Origin: Chlorokybus atmophyticus
Taxonomy: Eukaryota; Streptophyta; Chlorokybophyceae; Chlorokybales; Chlorokybaceae
NCBI GenBank assembly: GCA_009103225.1
Contig: RHPI01003366.1
Span: 62,001 to 126,000 of the forward strand
Length of the DNA: 64,000 nt
Direction: 5' to 3'
A program made the position numbers and the translations under genes. The notes under the pieces are model-generated. The model was not told the origin of the DNA. It was given only the letters and a program-made list of their open reading frames with translations, and made no database searches. Positions 12,223 through 24,180 of the stretch are shown piece by piece; the first letter of the stretch is position 1, and each line of letters opens with the position of its first letter.

Positions 12223-13183
12223 CGAAGTGTGTGGCGAACAGCATGTGTCACATGATACTATATGTTTGTTTGATAATGGTACGGCCATGCGGAGCGAATG
12301 GGCAGTATATTGCGGTTAATGCGCCTTGCTGTATGGATTCCTTTCCAGCAGGTATTCTTTCCCAGAGAGTCTCTTGGCTGCACGACGCTATTAATGCCAC
12401 AGAGACTTGCTGTCTGTTGATGAGCTTACAGATGGTATACTGATGGTTACCTCTGGTAGCGTGTTGTATATGATAGCGTGTTGTACTAGTTTGTTCCTGA
12501 TCCTGTTGCCTTTAACACGCAAGGTGTTATTTTGCGTTTGTTGGCTGCAAATGGACATGTGGCTTGTAAAGTTTGCGTTGTTGCAGGTCAGAATGTACAA
12601 GTCAGGAGGGATAAGCTTGTTGATCAGATAACGAAAAGCTGCGCTAAGCCTAAGCCACCATGCCAGCTTCCTGTGCATGCTGAGGTGCACAGATATGCTT
12701 TACAGTGGATGTAGTTTGGAAATTGCTTGTGCCAGGTTACACTCTCGAGCAAGTGTCTCAGGCAAGGCTCATTGCTTACAATCTAGGTGATTTGGCCAAC
12801 AAGTCTATTCAACTGTAAGTACAGCACAGAAACGCTACAAACACTACACAAGAACGCTATGCGACGCTACACAGTTCATGACTTATCAAGAAGAATGGGA
12901 ATTTCAACAGCTGAGAACCTCATTCAAAAACACAGCGAACGTAGTGATCCACCTGTTGGTTGCGTGCTCATTAATGCACTGCCTCTCGACAGCATATGTT
13001 TGCGAGTTGATCTGGCAAACCTGCCAGGTAGAAACAAAGTCAGCTTACTGGCACTGATGCCTCTGGTTTGGGTTGATGAAGGCGCGCTTCTAACCACGTG
13101 ACGATGCCACGTTGGCTCAGACTCCTCACATGTGTGTGCAGTGACATACCCGACAGAACACAACAACACATGACGCCAATGCC
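12223..13183 (+). other. RING gene 3' region with unexplained coding-like fragments
   Basis: Between two convergent genes. It should contain both 3' untranslated regions, yet short frames look protein-like: 12587-12712 (includes RRDKLVDQITKSC), 12736-12815 (includes TLEQVSQARLIAYNLGDL, preceded by CCAG and followed by a strong GTAAGT donor) and about 12855-13100 (includes HDLSRRMGIS and VDLANLPG). I could not join them with consistent phase and recognise no family. They could be alternative 3' exons of the RING gene, a small unknown gene, or remnants. Confidence 0.25.
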
Positions 13184-15970
13184 TCATACCAGCTGCTTGA
13201 CGCAGTCTCCCTCGCATGGTTCAGCCGGCCGATCCGCGCTCTCATGAAACAAAAACCTCTCCCTGACACCAGAATCTTCGCCAAGCCTGCGCGCGAGCTC
13301 TGCGAACACTCTTGGCGAGAGCGAGCTCGCGTTGTACTCTTTGGAGAAAGCATATGACGTTTTCCACTGAAGCTCGGACGGCGATGAGGCGTTGCGGTTT
13401 GAAGCTGCCAAGTCCAGCCTGCATGTGGCAAGCAAGGTTTGCATCTGCATGTGTGAGTGCTTGCGCACGCATACCTGCGTGCATGCAAGCGTGCACGCAT
13501 GCAAACGCACGCACATGTACATGCGTGCTTGCGTGCGTGCATTGAGTACACTGTTGTGGACATATGCAGCAGTCGACAAGCGCTTACGTATATTGCGTGT
13601 AGTTCAGCACCTCGCCAGTGTTCACGTCGTAATCAAACACGCGCGCGGATGGGTTTCTGCTCGTGTACGGCGTCACCGACCCCGTCATCAACGCCACACC
13701 CAAAGGCCCTACACAACCCACATTGTAAGTACTTCATGCACGCCTTCCATTCAACACTCGAATGAATGCACACGTACGTGTGAGCGTGGTACTGTCATAA
13801 AACAGGTGGAAGTGGTCTCTATGCGTGTGTCCGAAAGCTTGAAGCGCAATAATGGCATGAAACTCCTCCACAATGTTGGAATACCGCCTCGAGTATCGCA
13901 CGTAAAACGTCCCGTCTCCGGGCGGGATGTGTCCGATAATCACCACACGTTCATTTGCAACCCTCGCAGAGGTCAACACTCTCTCCAACCACGCAAACTG
14001 CCCCGCGGGGTCGTGTTCGGCTTCGGAGCCATCCAGGACATACCAATTGAACAAGTCGTAAAAAAGGGTGTTGAGAGAGACTATACGCAAGCTCGGGTTA
14101 TGCAATGCGGAGTAATAACCCCCCGCGAGCACTGTCTCTTTGCATTCGAGTGGCAACCAACGCGACCACGCTGACCATGCCGCCTCGTACAACCAATCGG
14201 TCGCCGGCGCCTTAGGGAACTGAATAGCGAAACGTTGTTGCTAATGGTACTACGCATGTCCTACACACGTCGCTAGGTTGGCAATGTGTTTTGCTTGCCT
14301 GGTCTGCAGGCACGCCTTCGTGGTTGCCGAACGACGCATAAACCTTCTTCCCCGCGAAAGCAGCACCGAAGCGAGCCGAGAAGTCCTTCAGATGCGCCAC
14401 GCTGTCCTCTCGCGTGCCTATCGCACACACACAGTCACTGGCATCAAGTAAACAGGGCTTGCTTATCCACCCACACGCACACACGCACTGCACATACCCT
14501 TCCATATAATGTGGGGCACAAGGTCCCCCGTGAAGACGACAAAATCAACGCCAACATCCTCTCCTTCAGCTTTGCCAAATGTGCCCAACATGGAGTCCAA
14601 TAATGGAGCGGGGGCATCGCATCGATAATCTCCCCATCTGAGGAGAGAGACAAAGGGCACAACAACGACGGCGTGTCACGCACATGTTGGGTGATCGTGA
14701 AACACACTCACTACCTGCCTGCGGCTGCGGATGGAGAAGCGGGCACGCCATCCGTCGCGTGGCAGCAGAGTGGCAGTCCACACATTGCGTTGGCACCCGC
14801 TCGATACTCGAAATCCATGTGTATGTCGGTCACATGCAAAAACTTCCCAACATGACCACTTGCCCTCCTGTCAGTCAATGCCGTCCTTCTCTCTCGTCCG
14901 TGAGATGTTGTTGTTGTTGTTGTTGTTGTTGTTGCGTCCTTCTCGTCGGGTGGGAACCACGAGGGTTCGGGTTGTTGTCCACTCCCTCGCTCAAAGGCGC
15001 ATCCCGAGGCGGTGGAGTTGTCGTCGGGGCAGAAGCCGAGCTTGGCGCACACGAAGTGAGAGTCCAACGCACGTTTGGACAGCAATGGAAGCACGATGGG
15101 GCCGTACGCCTCAATAGCACCCTTGCACTGTGAGACAACAACTCAGTCTCACACCAGATTGGATGAAGAGAGACACTCTCATGCTCGTTCACGCACGCGC
15201 CAAGCTTTGCGTACCACTTGTGCTGGTGCCAGGCGGAGGTTTACGCATGTGGGTATGGCGACGTATTGGATGAAGATTGTCTGCGCCGCGGGTGAGGTGG
15301 GGGGCAGGTTGCGTGCGAGGGCGACGGCGTACTCGCACGCGCTGCACGACAGCGACGCACGCGCCAGCAAAGGACTCAAAGGCTGCCAGCCGGACTCGTA
15401 CTCGTGAAGCCCCTCCTGCATGCGTAGGGATGTTGGGATGTGTACCAATCCTTGCAGGCATGCCAGTTGTGGATTGAGATGTCACAATTCCTGTGAATGG
15501 TGCGCAAATGATGACCATGTGGTTGCCTTGGATGGCCAGTGATTGCGGTGCAGGTGTGAGTCGCACAACACGTATGTGTGGTGAGAGGTCAGAAGCAGTT
15601 GCACGCATGCGCATATGCAAGCAACCCAGCCGTCGACAACTGACCGCTGTGACCGTGCTTGCTCGTGCCTGCCTGTAGCAGCTGGGTTGTATGGTGACAT
15701 GCATGCCGCAGCATACCATACCAGCAGCTTCATCAAACCGCTTCACACACGGTTTCAACCGCAAAGATGGATACGTACACGCAACCTGTGGTTTTTGATG
15801 CTGTTCTGCTCCCTTACCTGGCGCATGCCATCGCCATCATCACCACCAACGACCTCCTGCAGCAGCAGCTCCACCTGAGCGGATGCATGAGCGCTGGCGA
15901 GCGGCAGGAGGCGGAGGAGGAGGAGGAGGAGGAGGAGGGGGAAGACAAGAGCGAGGGATTGTGCGTGCAT
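13184..15970 (-). CDS. Acid sphingomyelinase-like phosphodiesterase (saposin B + calcineurin-like)
   Basis: Secreted or lysosomal/vacuolar metallophosphoesterase of the acid sphingomyelinase / SMPDL3 family, hydrolysing sphingomyelin or related phosphodiesters with two zinc ions. Exons: 15970-15818, 15415-15215, 15127-14715, 14637-14498, 14417-14299, 14219-13793, 13708-13588, 13418-13184; 1809 nt, 602 residues. Seen: Leu-rich signal peptide (about 1-28); saposin-B region with CSACEYAVALARN and NLRLAPAQVCKGAIEAYG; a threonine run; then metallophosphatase motifs HVTDIHMD, FTGDLVPH, SFGNHEG, IIGHIPPGDGT and FGHTHRDHFHLF; and a C-terminal domain ending in a Cys pair (PCEGDC). The asp/his ligands of the family are all present, and GNHE (not GNHD) is normal in acid sphingomyelinases. 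Intron 14298-14220 has a GC donor, supported by the conserved reading ADQFP across the join. Substrate is not determined by sequence. Confidence 0.93.
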
Positions 15971-18448
15971 TGTGCAGGTAGAGTGGGGCAGGATGGGGAA
16001 GGCTGCGACGAAGCCGCCGCCCCTTCAGCGACGACAATGACGACCGTGGTGCCAACACCAGGCCTCATGTGGGAAGCCAGATTTGGTTCGCAACCCGATC
16101 GCTAACAGAAGCCCCATGACGCAGAAGCAAATTCCTCAGGGACCCCCCCCCCCCCCCCCTTGTCAAAACCCTGCNNNNNNNNNNNNNNNNNCCCCCCCCC
16201 CTTTTGTCAAAACCCTGCCAACTATACAACAACAGTTGATTGTCACAAGATATACATACCGGTAGGGTGCACATGTCACCAAAGGTGAGCCACCAAAAAC
16301 CCAGCACAAACCGTAAGAAGCCCTCTTCTAGTTATAATCTCTTCAGACTTTTTGGCATAATATATCATCTACACAATTTGTGATTGTTTAATGTTTCTTC
16401 GTGATGATTTATGCATGTAAATGTATGCACCGTTACTGTTACACATAATGTTTTAATGCATATTCTAATTGCAAATGGTTTGCCCGCCTAAAATAGGACA
16501 ACCTTTTGCAAACACTTTCAATGCAATCGTATTTTAACATATTATCTTTACGCAGATATTCGTGTGTTGATCCTTTTGCATTCATATTGGTAGTCACATA
16601 TTATGCGTGGCTTGATTGCTACATGGCTTGCTATCTACTTTGGAGTTTGCTCCATGCAACTTTTGTGTGTTATCATGCGCATGTGATAATGACTGTTACG
16701 AATATATTAGCGCTTGCTACAAGCAAACAATGTTTTCACTCATGTAGCGTATGTAAATCTACTCAAACCAAATTTTGAGAAATGCCATGATACGAAGCTT
16801 ATCTCGTGCAGATATGCATGAGGCTTACATACATTGTAGGTACATACTTATACACGTGGATCCGTCATAAACGATTTGAGGAGTACCGAGTACCTGATCA
16901 ATTGTAGTACACGGGCCGATGACTTATCATCCCGTGTAAAGCAATGAGTGCCCATTAGTTAATGTAAGAGCAACCGTCTTATTATTGATGATGTGATGTG
17001 TATGTCTACTTGAATTTCGGGCCCCTTTGGTATGACCTATTGCAACCGAACCTAAGAACTTGGTTACAACTTATATAAATATGTAACCCCCAAGTTGCCA
17101 TCTAACAAACACTATGACAATATTATATTTACTCAGTTCTAGCAAATGCATTGATTCATATGCCAAACATGAGTCACGTGTCTTGTAGCGTATGAATTGA
17201 GGACCCCATACTTGCAGTCACGCATAGAAAGGACAAAACATTGATGTTTGGGTCAAGTCCTTATGCGGTTATTGAAGCCTGTTACGCCATTCGCATATGA
17301 AGGGATGTAAGATTGCAGACCTTTGTAAGATGATGTCACGATTTGTTCTAAGCGTAAAGACTGAATCTTTGTACATCTTGAGAAATTAACTTAACAATGC
17401 GCGGTTTGTTGAGCGCCACGTCTTGTTGTGAAGCCTTCACGTTTGCGTAAGCGATTTCTAAATTGTTGAGTTATGTATCGCATATCTGCATTCGGTAACG
17501 CACTTTCATGGCTGGTCAACACGCACGAGCACACACTTGGCCGCAGCATCAGTCTGTGAACAATAAGCGCAAGCAATCTGATAGTAACTCTCATGGTCGC
17601 AGTATTGCTGTTGGAGCGTTGTCAGAGCCTAGCATAACTTGTAACCATATGCGCATTTGTGCAGCATGGTTTGCAAGTTGAAACATATATGTGCGACACG
17701 GCACTCGCATGCACATGCATGGTTCACTGTCACATGCACATGAATAGGGCAACTGCAGTGCATCTCAGACACGCACAGCATAGCATACACCTCTACCTCT
17801 GCCATTGCTGCTCGCCTAGATGTCAAGCGCGCACGCCCACTGGACAATACCCCGATGTGCACTCAGGCAAACACACCGCATTGACAACCATAAACGTGCA
17901 GCACGCATGTGCACATCACACTTCTGCGCGCGCCCCATATTGCACTTTGCTACCGCTTCTTGCTGAGTCGTCTAATGCACACGCCGTTTAGGCAAGACCT
18001 ATGCATACGCAAGCTTGTGCATGCAAACTTCCTGCAGATGGATCAGCTTCAGCTTCACACATCATAGCCGCGCATCACTCGCAGGTTGCAATAAACCGCC
18101 CAATGCTGTCACAGCATGACGTGATGATAGTCATAACTCACCCACAATAGATGGCATGATCCTCACACACCAAGCGCACTGTATCAAACAAACTCTCACC
18201 TGGTTTGCAAGCAGATGCGGGGATGAAAGCGATGTTGCCTCTGTACAAGTAGGGCAATACCAGCACGGCATGGCAGACATCCAGTCAAGCGCAAAAGCCT
18301 CACTAACTCTGCTGCTGGCTTGCCGTCCTGCCAAGCAATGCGTTTATCAGATTTGTTCAGCACGGGTGAGCGTGTGACTAGATGCACATACGCATGCACG
18401 CGGGCGTTCTTGCGCGTGCGTGCATGGCTGTGTTATCCCCACCATTGC
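15971..18448. other. Gene-free spacer, mostly AT-rich
   Basis: 2.5 kb between the phosphodiesterase start and the MMS19 stop. 15971-16140 should hold the phosphodiesterase promoter. A 17-nt run of N with C-rich flanks lies at 16175-16191. About 16300-17650 is clearly AT-rich compared with the flanking genes, with no convincing open frame; the frame at 16506-16778 is Cys/Tyr-rich without a domain. 18130-18400 has two overlapping minus frames that could be MMS19 3' untranslated sequence. No tRNA, rRNA or transposase is recognised. Confidence 0.5.
16175..16191. other. Assembly gap (17 N) in duplicated poly-C context
   Basis: Seventeen N bases. Both sides carry a long C run followed by nearly the same short unit (C-run, TTGTCAAAACCCTGC at 16159-16174; C-run, TTTTGTCAAAACCCTGC at 16192-16218). 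This suggests an unresolved tandem repeat or homopolymer-driven misassembly rather than unrelated missing sequence. Confidence 0.9.
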
Positions 18449-21400
18449 TTACCACACTTGTCGGCAGCGCACGGCCTCCCTCCTCACCCCGCGCTTCCGG
18501 TCATCCAACGCCCTACCCAACCCTCTCAACACCTGCACACCACAACACATGAAGGAGCACAGTCACCACACGCACGCACGCACGCACGGCTAGGCACCCA
18601 CTCCCACACGCACACCTGCCCGCGATACGGGTACGTCCCCGCGTGTCCGATGGCTCCCGCGGCCGCGCACAGGCACTGCATCGCCGTCTCTCTCACCCTC
18701 GCGGACGCCTCGAACCTCGCCGCCGCCAGCAGCCTGTCCACGACCGACGCCGCGTGCTGGACCAACAGAGAATGGCTGCCGTTATCGGTGAGGAAGACAG
18801 AAAGGAGAAGGAGCGCGTTGTGGAGAGCCTCCGCCGTTGCGGACGTAAGCGACGACGATGCTTGAGATGAGACGGGAGTGGACAGCACCCGCAACGCATC
18901 CAGCAGAGGGCCCAACAACTGAGACAAGGGGATGCATGTTGCCGTCAGACAGTCTGTACAACGCGCACGCGCACGCAACAAGAACAAACCTGTTGTGCGT
19001 GTTGCTTCAGCACTCCCGGCGGGGTCTCTTTCCCCATCCCAACCAAAGCCGCATACACGGGCCCCTTTCTCTCCTCATCGGCCTCGCGCGCACGTGCCAA
19101 TACAGTCCCGATCATCGTGGAGAAGAACCTTTGCTGATAGAGTGGTTTTACGATAGCGTGGGACTCTCTACTCAACGCGTCGGATGAGGAGGAAGAGGGA
19201 GACACGATGAAGGCAAAGGCGCGCGCGGCTTCGTATGAAAGTGTGGGGTTGAGAGAGGAGGAGGTTGTGACGACATCGAGGAGACGGGTGGCGATTTTGG
19301 TCGTGCGGGGGTGAGCGCGCAGGGCGAGGGATCTCGATATCCATGCGAGGGTGGTGATGCTCTTGCTCGAGTGCGTGTTGGTGGCGGCGATATCGGCGAG
19401 GGCGCGGCTAATATATGTGTCGATGATCTCGCTGTCCCCGCATTTGTTAACTATCGATGCAATGGCGTGGGTTGCAGCATTAACGGGAGCGGTATCGCTC
19501 TCGTCATCACTGCCGCGAGGCAGGGTGATGAAAGCGGTGTATCGATCGACCAGCTGCGATACCAATGGCACCGTCGTGGATATCTCTGGCCGCAAAGCCA
19601 CCACCGCCGCAGACGACATTGATACCACAACGTCCTCGGAGACCTTCGATGACAAAGTCAGTCACACAAGAAGACCAAAAAGATACGATGCAATGCGCTA
19701 TCCCGCGATCACACCTGTGTTTGTTGGAGTAGGTCACACAGGCCTTGCTTGACAACAGCCCGTTGCGAGTCGGGGCCGAGCCGCTGCACACAAGCGCGCA
19801 CGGCCTCGCCTGCCGCTCCCACCCATCGCGAGGACAACGTCGATGATGACGATGCTGATTGTGGTGAAAGCAGAAGACGCAGCGCCAGTTGGCGCAACGG
19901 CTGGTCTTCGGCCTGACCGCACCTGTAATGATGATACCAATCAGCCTTGCAACGAACGTATGCACCTGACGTGTAGCCACATGCTCACGCCGGTATGATC
20001 TTCTGCGCGAGAGACGCCAATACTGCCTCAGCCCGTTCACCATCTTCCACAGACACCTGATGACGAAGTTGAATGAGAGAGAGAGTCAACAACGGGTCCA
20101 GCACGCGTATGCACATACACACAATGAGCCTCCTCCACCTTGTCTGTAAGCGCCGCCAGCACGCGGCGTCTCATTCCCTCCGGCCCGCGCGCGGCCACGT
20201 CCGCTACGATCGCAAGCGCATCGTCGCGGTGATGGGAAGTATTATCGTTGATCCTCGCTAGCGCTGGCACGCAGCAGAGGTCCCACACCGCGCTGCTACC
20301 GTCCTCCCCAACACCTTGACACAAAAGCGGGACACGTAGGTGTGCTGCTCCACATGTGGTTGGGGAGCACAATGACGATATCGGTTCAAAAGGGATACCA
20401 TCGACGCAGGCAAAGAACTCTTTTACTTGCGCATGCGACGAGGGCGTCGAGGGCGGCAGTGCGCTTGTTGTTGTTGTCGTCATGGTTGGTTGAGGATGAT
20501 GTTGACGATGTTGATGATGGCAGCAATAGTGCTGCGAGGGCAGAGACGGCGCGTGTGCGGGCGGCGTGCGGCATGGCGGGTGAAGCGAGCGAGACAGCCG
20601 CGAGCAGACGTGCTGCAGATACTGTGATATCTTCATCCGCAACATCCGCCAGCCTATTGCATGCACACTCTGCTACCTGCGCCATCAGCGCGTCGAAGCT
20701 CGTGTCATCGATGTCATCGCCGCCGTTGTCCACATGCATGCGGTCTCTGCCGCTCGCCGCGTGTGACTGCTTCATGGCCGACAACAGCGACGCCAGCAGT
20801 GTCATCGCTGTGCACATACACACACACATGAGCACACAGTCATGTGGTCAAAGTGAGAAGTCACACACCTGCTGCTTCATGCTTGGTTGTAACAGCATCC
20901 AACACCTTCGGCGCCACAGCCCCAACAATCCACCTTCCACTTCCTTCACTCCCTTTCGCCGCCGCCATAAGCATAATCTCCCCCCCTCGCCTCACATATA
21001 CACCCACATCACTCCCAAGTCCATTAATCACATCCCTCAGACGCAGCGCCCTGGCCGCGGCGTCGATATCGTCCCCGGCCGCCGCCACCATCGCCGTCAC
21101 GCATGCCGCCGCGGCGGGTATATCGGAGTCGGGGGAGGAGGCGAGCTCGAGACTCAGCGCGTCGGCGATATCGGAGGCGTAGCGAGCGATGTCGGGGTGG
21201 AAGGGACAGCGTGTGAGCAGCGTGCGGAGCACATGGAGTGCGCTGGCCTGGCGGGTGTGATGGTGGTGAGAGTGTGACACACGTAAACACACGATAGGTG
21301 AGAGGGGCTTGCTTTGCTTGCAGCTTCATCATGGCGTACCTACCTTTGCGGAGGTGAGCGTGGATGAGAGCTTCTCCAGCACCATCGGTATGACGTGGGG

Positions 21401-23222
21401 AGCGAACACGCGCGAAGCCGTCATCGCATCCTGTGCACAAGGTGCTTCTATTCAAATGATAATCACAGTGTGATGTCATGGTATGAGGGGTTGCTGGTTA
21501 CTACAATGTTGCCTCCCTTCTCAGGTGCACTCACTGTCAAAGCGTCCTCGAGCATGTCTTTGGTCACGCCGTACGGGTCACCGGGAGGCTGCATTGACGA
21601 GAGACACACCACACATAATCACTCACACCACAACAGCCACATATGCGCACGAGTAACACGCGTGTGTGCGAGGGAATGCCGCATCCTCACAGGTGTGAAC
21701 GTGATTGGGAAGTAGCACGCGAGCACGTCCGCCACCTCCTCCGCGGCCTCCATAAGAATGTGGTTGTTGCCATCGCCCCCGAGTGCAGTCGGCAGCAGAG
21801 ATATCAGCGAGAAGGCCACCAGCAAGCAGCGCGGGTCCTTCTCGCCGTCCACCGCCGCCAACACGCCCTCCACCAACAACGAACCCTGCGTGTTGACACA
21901 CATGTATGTGTACACGTGCGCGAACACGCTCACGTGTAATGAGCCTATCTGTTACTGTGAGTGACAGATGTACTCACCATTGTGGAAAGCGCGGTGGGAA
22001 AGGATTGCAGCAACGTGTGCATGATCTCGAGGCCAAGCTGTGAGCGAACAAACCAACATGTGAGTGGTATGCGTGAGAGCGCTGAGAGTGCCAACACCTT
22101 GCATGCAACAAACCACCTTGCGGTCTCTGAGTGGGAGGCTTTGGATGTGGCACTCGGCAAAGATGCGCTCCGCTATGCCCTTTGCCACCGCGTCCAATGC
22201 CGTTGATGATAAAGGCGAGGATGAGGGTGGAGATGTTGATAGAGACGCCAGTTGCCGTGTGCACGCGTGCGTCCCTGCCAGCGCGCTCGATAGCGACGGG
22301 TAATCCGCCTGCACGTGCTCATGTATGTGCACGTGTACCAGTGCGTGCGTGTGCGTGTCAGCCACCAGAGTGTGCACACGCATGCGCGTGCATGCATGTG
22401 TGCGCATCTGCCTGTGCTCTTGCTTGATGCTGCTGCAATCGATACCAGTCTGCTGGTGAAGAACTGCGTGATGGCTGCGAGCTGCGGCAGCGTGTTGTGG
22501 GAGAGTTGGTTGAAAGGGGCTCCCGACTCCACGCAGCGGGCCAGCAGCAGGACACCTGGTGGAAAAGATAGACAGGCAGTTGGTTCCAATGCTGCGAAGA
22601 GGTGATATGTAGCCCTCTGTTCTGTGTGACTTACCTCGCGAGCGGATTGCGGGGATGTCCGATGCCAGCACCTCGTCCATGGACAGCACCTGCGATGTTT
22701 GGGGTGGTGACAATGCGTCACATGTACACACGCAGCGTGTGCGTAGGCGGGTTGGGCGTGCGGTTACATGTTCATCACATGCGCGTGTGTGCGTGTGCTT
22801 GGTGCAAACAGCATGCATGCATGCATGCATGCATGCAATCAACATTCAGTGCCGTCGTGTACCAGTTGTTGAAGACTGAGTCCAGATAAAGCACTGCTGC
22901 TGCTGCTGCTGGTAATCCCCTCAACCAGCTGAGCCAGACTCCGCTCCTGAGAGAAGAAAACAGGGAGACGCAACGCAAACAATCAGATGCGGTGTGACAT
23001 GCCATGCAGAAATGCACGCAAAACTGCCAACATTGTGTGCAAGTCTCGTGCGATATGCCATGCCTTCAAGTCGCCCTGAATCTCGTCGCACAACCTCTGT
23101 ATCTGTACCTGGGCGTCGGCGTCCGCGTCTGGGTCGCAGAAGACGTCCACAAGGCGCTTCACCTGCGTGTCTGCGTCGGCATCCTCCGCCGCCATCGCCA
23201 CCGCCGCCGCCGCCGCCGCCAA
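18449..23222 (-). CDS. MMS19: MMS19 homologue, cytosolic iron-sulfur targeting factor
   Basis: HEAT-repeat protein of the cytosolic iron-sulfur assembly targeting complex, which delivers Fe-S clusters to DNA polymerases, helicases such as XPD and other apoproteins. Seventeen exons: 23222-23064, 22946-22863, 22689-22635, 22555-22446, 22308-22117, 22037-21978, 21885-21691, 21588-21535, 21430-21344, 21247-20869, 20807-20427, 20314-20139, 20056-19989, 19922-19715, 19643-18990, 18918-18616, 18532-18449; 3249 nt, 1082 residues, all phases consistent. Family landmarks: N-terminal RSRGVLLLARCVE and DYPSLSSALAG; PPGDPYGVTKDMLEDALT; the C-terminal TTLAWISRSLALRAHP and YQQRFFSTM; and the terminal LDDRKRGVRREAVRCRQVW. 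The rest is helical repeats. The first intron (23063-22947) appears to use a GC donor (AAG|GCATGG). The TAA stop overlaps a good GTAAGC donor, so an alternative longer C-terminus cannot be excluded. Confidence 0.93.
22811..22836. repeat. (GCAT)n microsatellite
   Basis: Perfect GCATGC-type run in the MMS19 intron between exons 2 and 3. The unit is self-complementary, so the tract can form a hairpin. The same tetramer is scattered widely in introns of this window. Confidence 0.9.
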
Positions 23223-24180
23223 GGCAATGCCCAGCTAGTTGCAGGGGAATCGACATAACGATACATGCTACAGGAATCGGGTGCCGTTCTTGTGTGACAG
23301 CAACATGAGTGTGGTCTGTGATCTGGAAAACCGATGCAGAGCCTTTTTTGGTTGAATGGCAATCTGTGCACAAGTTGACACAGTGAGCTGGAGGTAGGTG
23401 GACATATAAGCAGAAAGATGAGACTGCAAGTAAACAACAGGCACACGCGCATTGCTACATTCGTATCTGCGTGCTTGAGATAGGTGCATTATTGGTCACT
23501 GATGCGTGGAAGTGTTTAAGGCTTTAATGATAGTCCGTGTCACAGCACTAGTTGCATGATATTGACGGATGCAATCACAGCATGCATTCACCTATACCCC
23601 ATGCATTGTAGCTTGCAAGCCACTCTTGTGATAGTGCTCATATTGCCCATGCTATGTCTACACGCAATCTCTTGGAAGGCAGTCCCTACAATGTGTGTAT
23701 CACACGAGCGTGTGTCAGTGCCAAAAAGATGCAGGCTTGAATCAACAACCACTGGGCACACAACTCTAGGGTGGCTCTCTGGGTAAGGAATTGGTGCATT
23801 CAACCTTCAGAGCAACCATGTTGGATCAGAATGTCAGTGTTGACATTGCACCGACCAATGGACAAATGCCACTTGTCGCAAGTCGTAAGCAACACAACTG
23901 AAGAAAATAAAGTCCAACCTTGTCTCTTCAGCTCACACCCGCGCAATCAACCAAATATGGAGAACTGAAGATGGACAACTCCAAAACTATTAGGCACTAC
24001 ATCTGTGACTATTATTACTACAGAAGCGTGACCACTTATTACTGCCAAGTAGTGCTTCAGGCAGTGCAGGCGGGTTTGCCAGCCACCTGGCCAGCACCAG
24101 CGCAGGTGCATTGTGATTGATGTAAGCGCACAGCGACTCTCTTCCAAAATGCTCCCTCCCTGTGTGCGTGTTTCACCTGC
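23223..24180. other. Intergenic region, MMS19 promoter and Psb28 3' end
   Basis: 958 nt between two minus-strand genes. 23223 onward should hold the MMS19 promoter and leader; the part near 24180 the Psb28 3' untranslated region. No frame with a recognisable domain and no repeat beyond short CA/TG runs. Confidence 0.45.

Noticed and set aside
13392-14174. Plus-strand open frame of 260 codons
   Set aside because: Antisense shadow of phosphodiesterase exons 6-8, whose metal-binding motifs are unmistakable.
14900-14940. GTT/ACA trinucleotide run as an expanded repeat of interest
   Set aside because: It simply encodes a nine-residue threonine run in the linker of the phosphodiesterase and is short.
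18131-18399. Extra C-terminal exon of MMS19
   Set aside because: The conserved family C-terminus ends naturally at the TAA at 18449; the downstream frames show no similarity to the family.
20342-21277. Plus-strand open frame of 311 codons
   Set aside because: Antisense to MMS19 exons 10-12; its Ala/Arg/Ser-rich make-up is a product of the GC-rich opposite strand.
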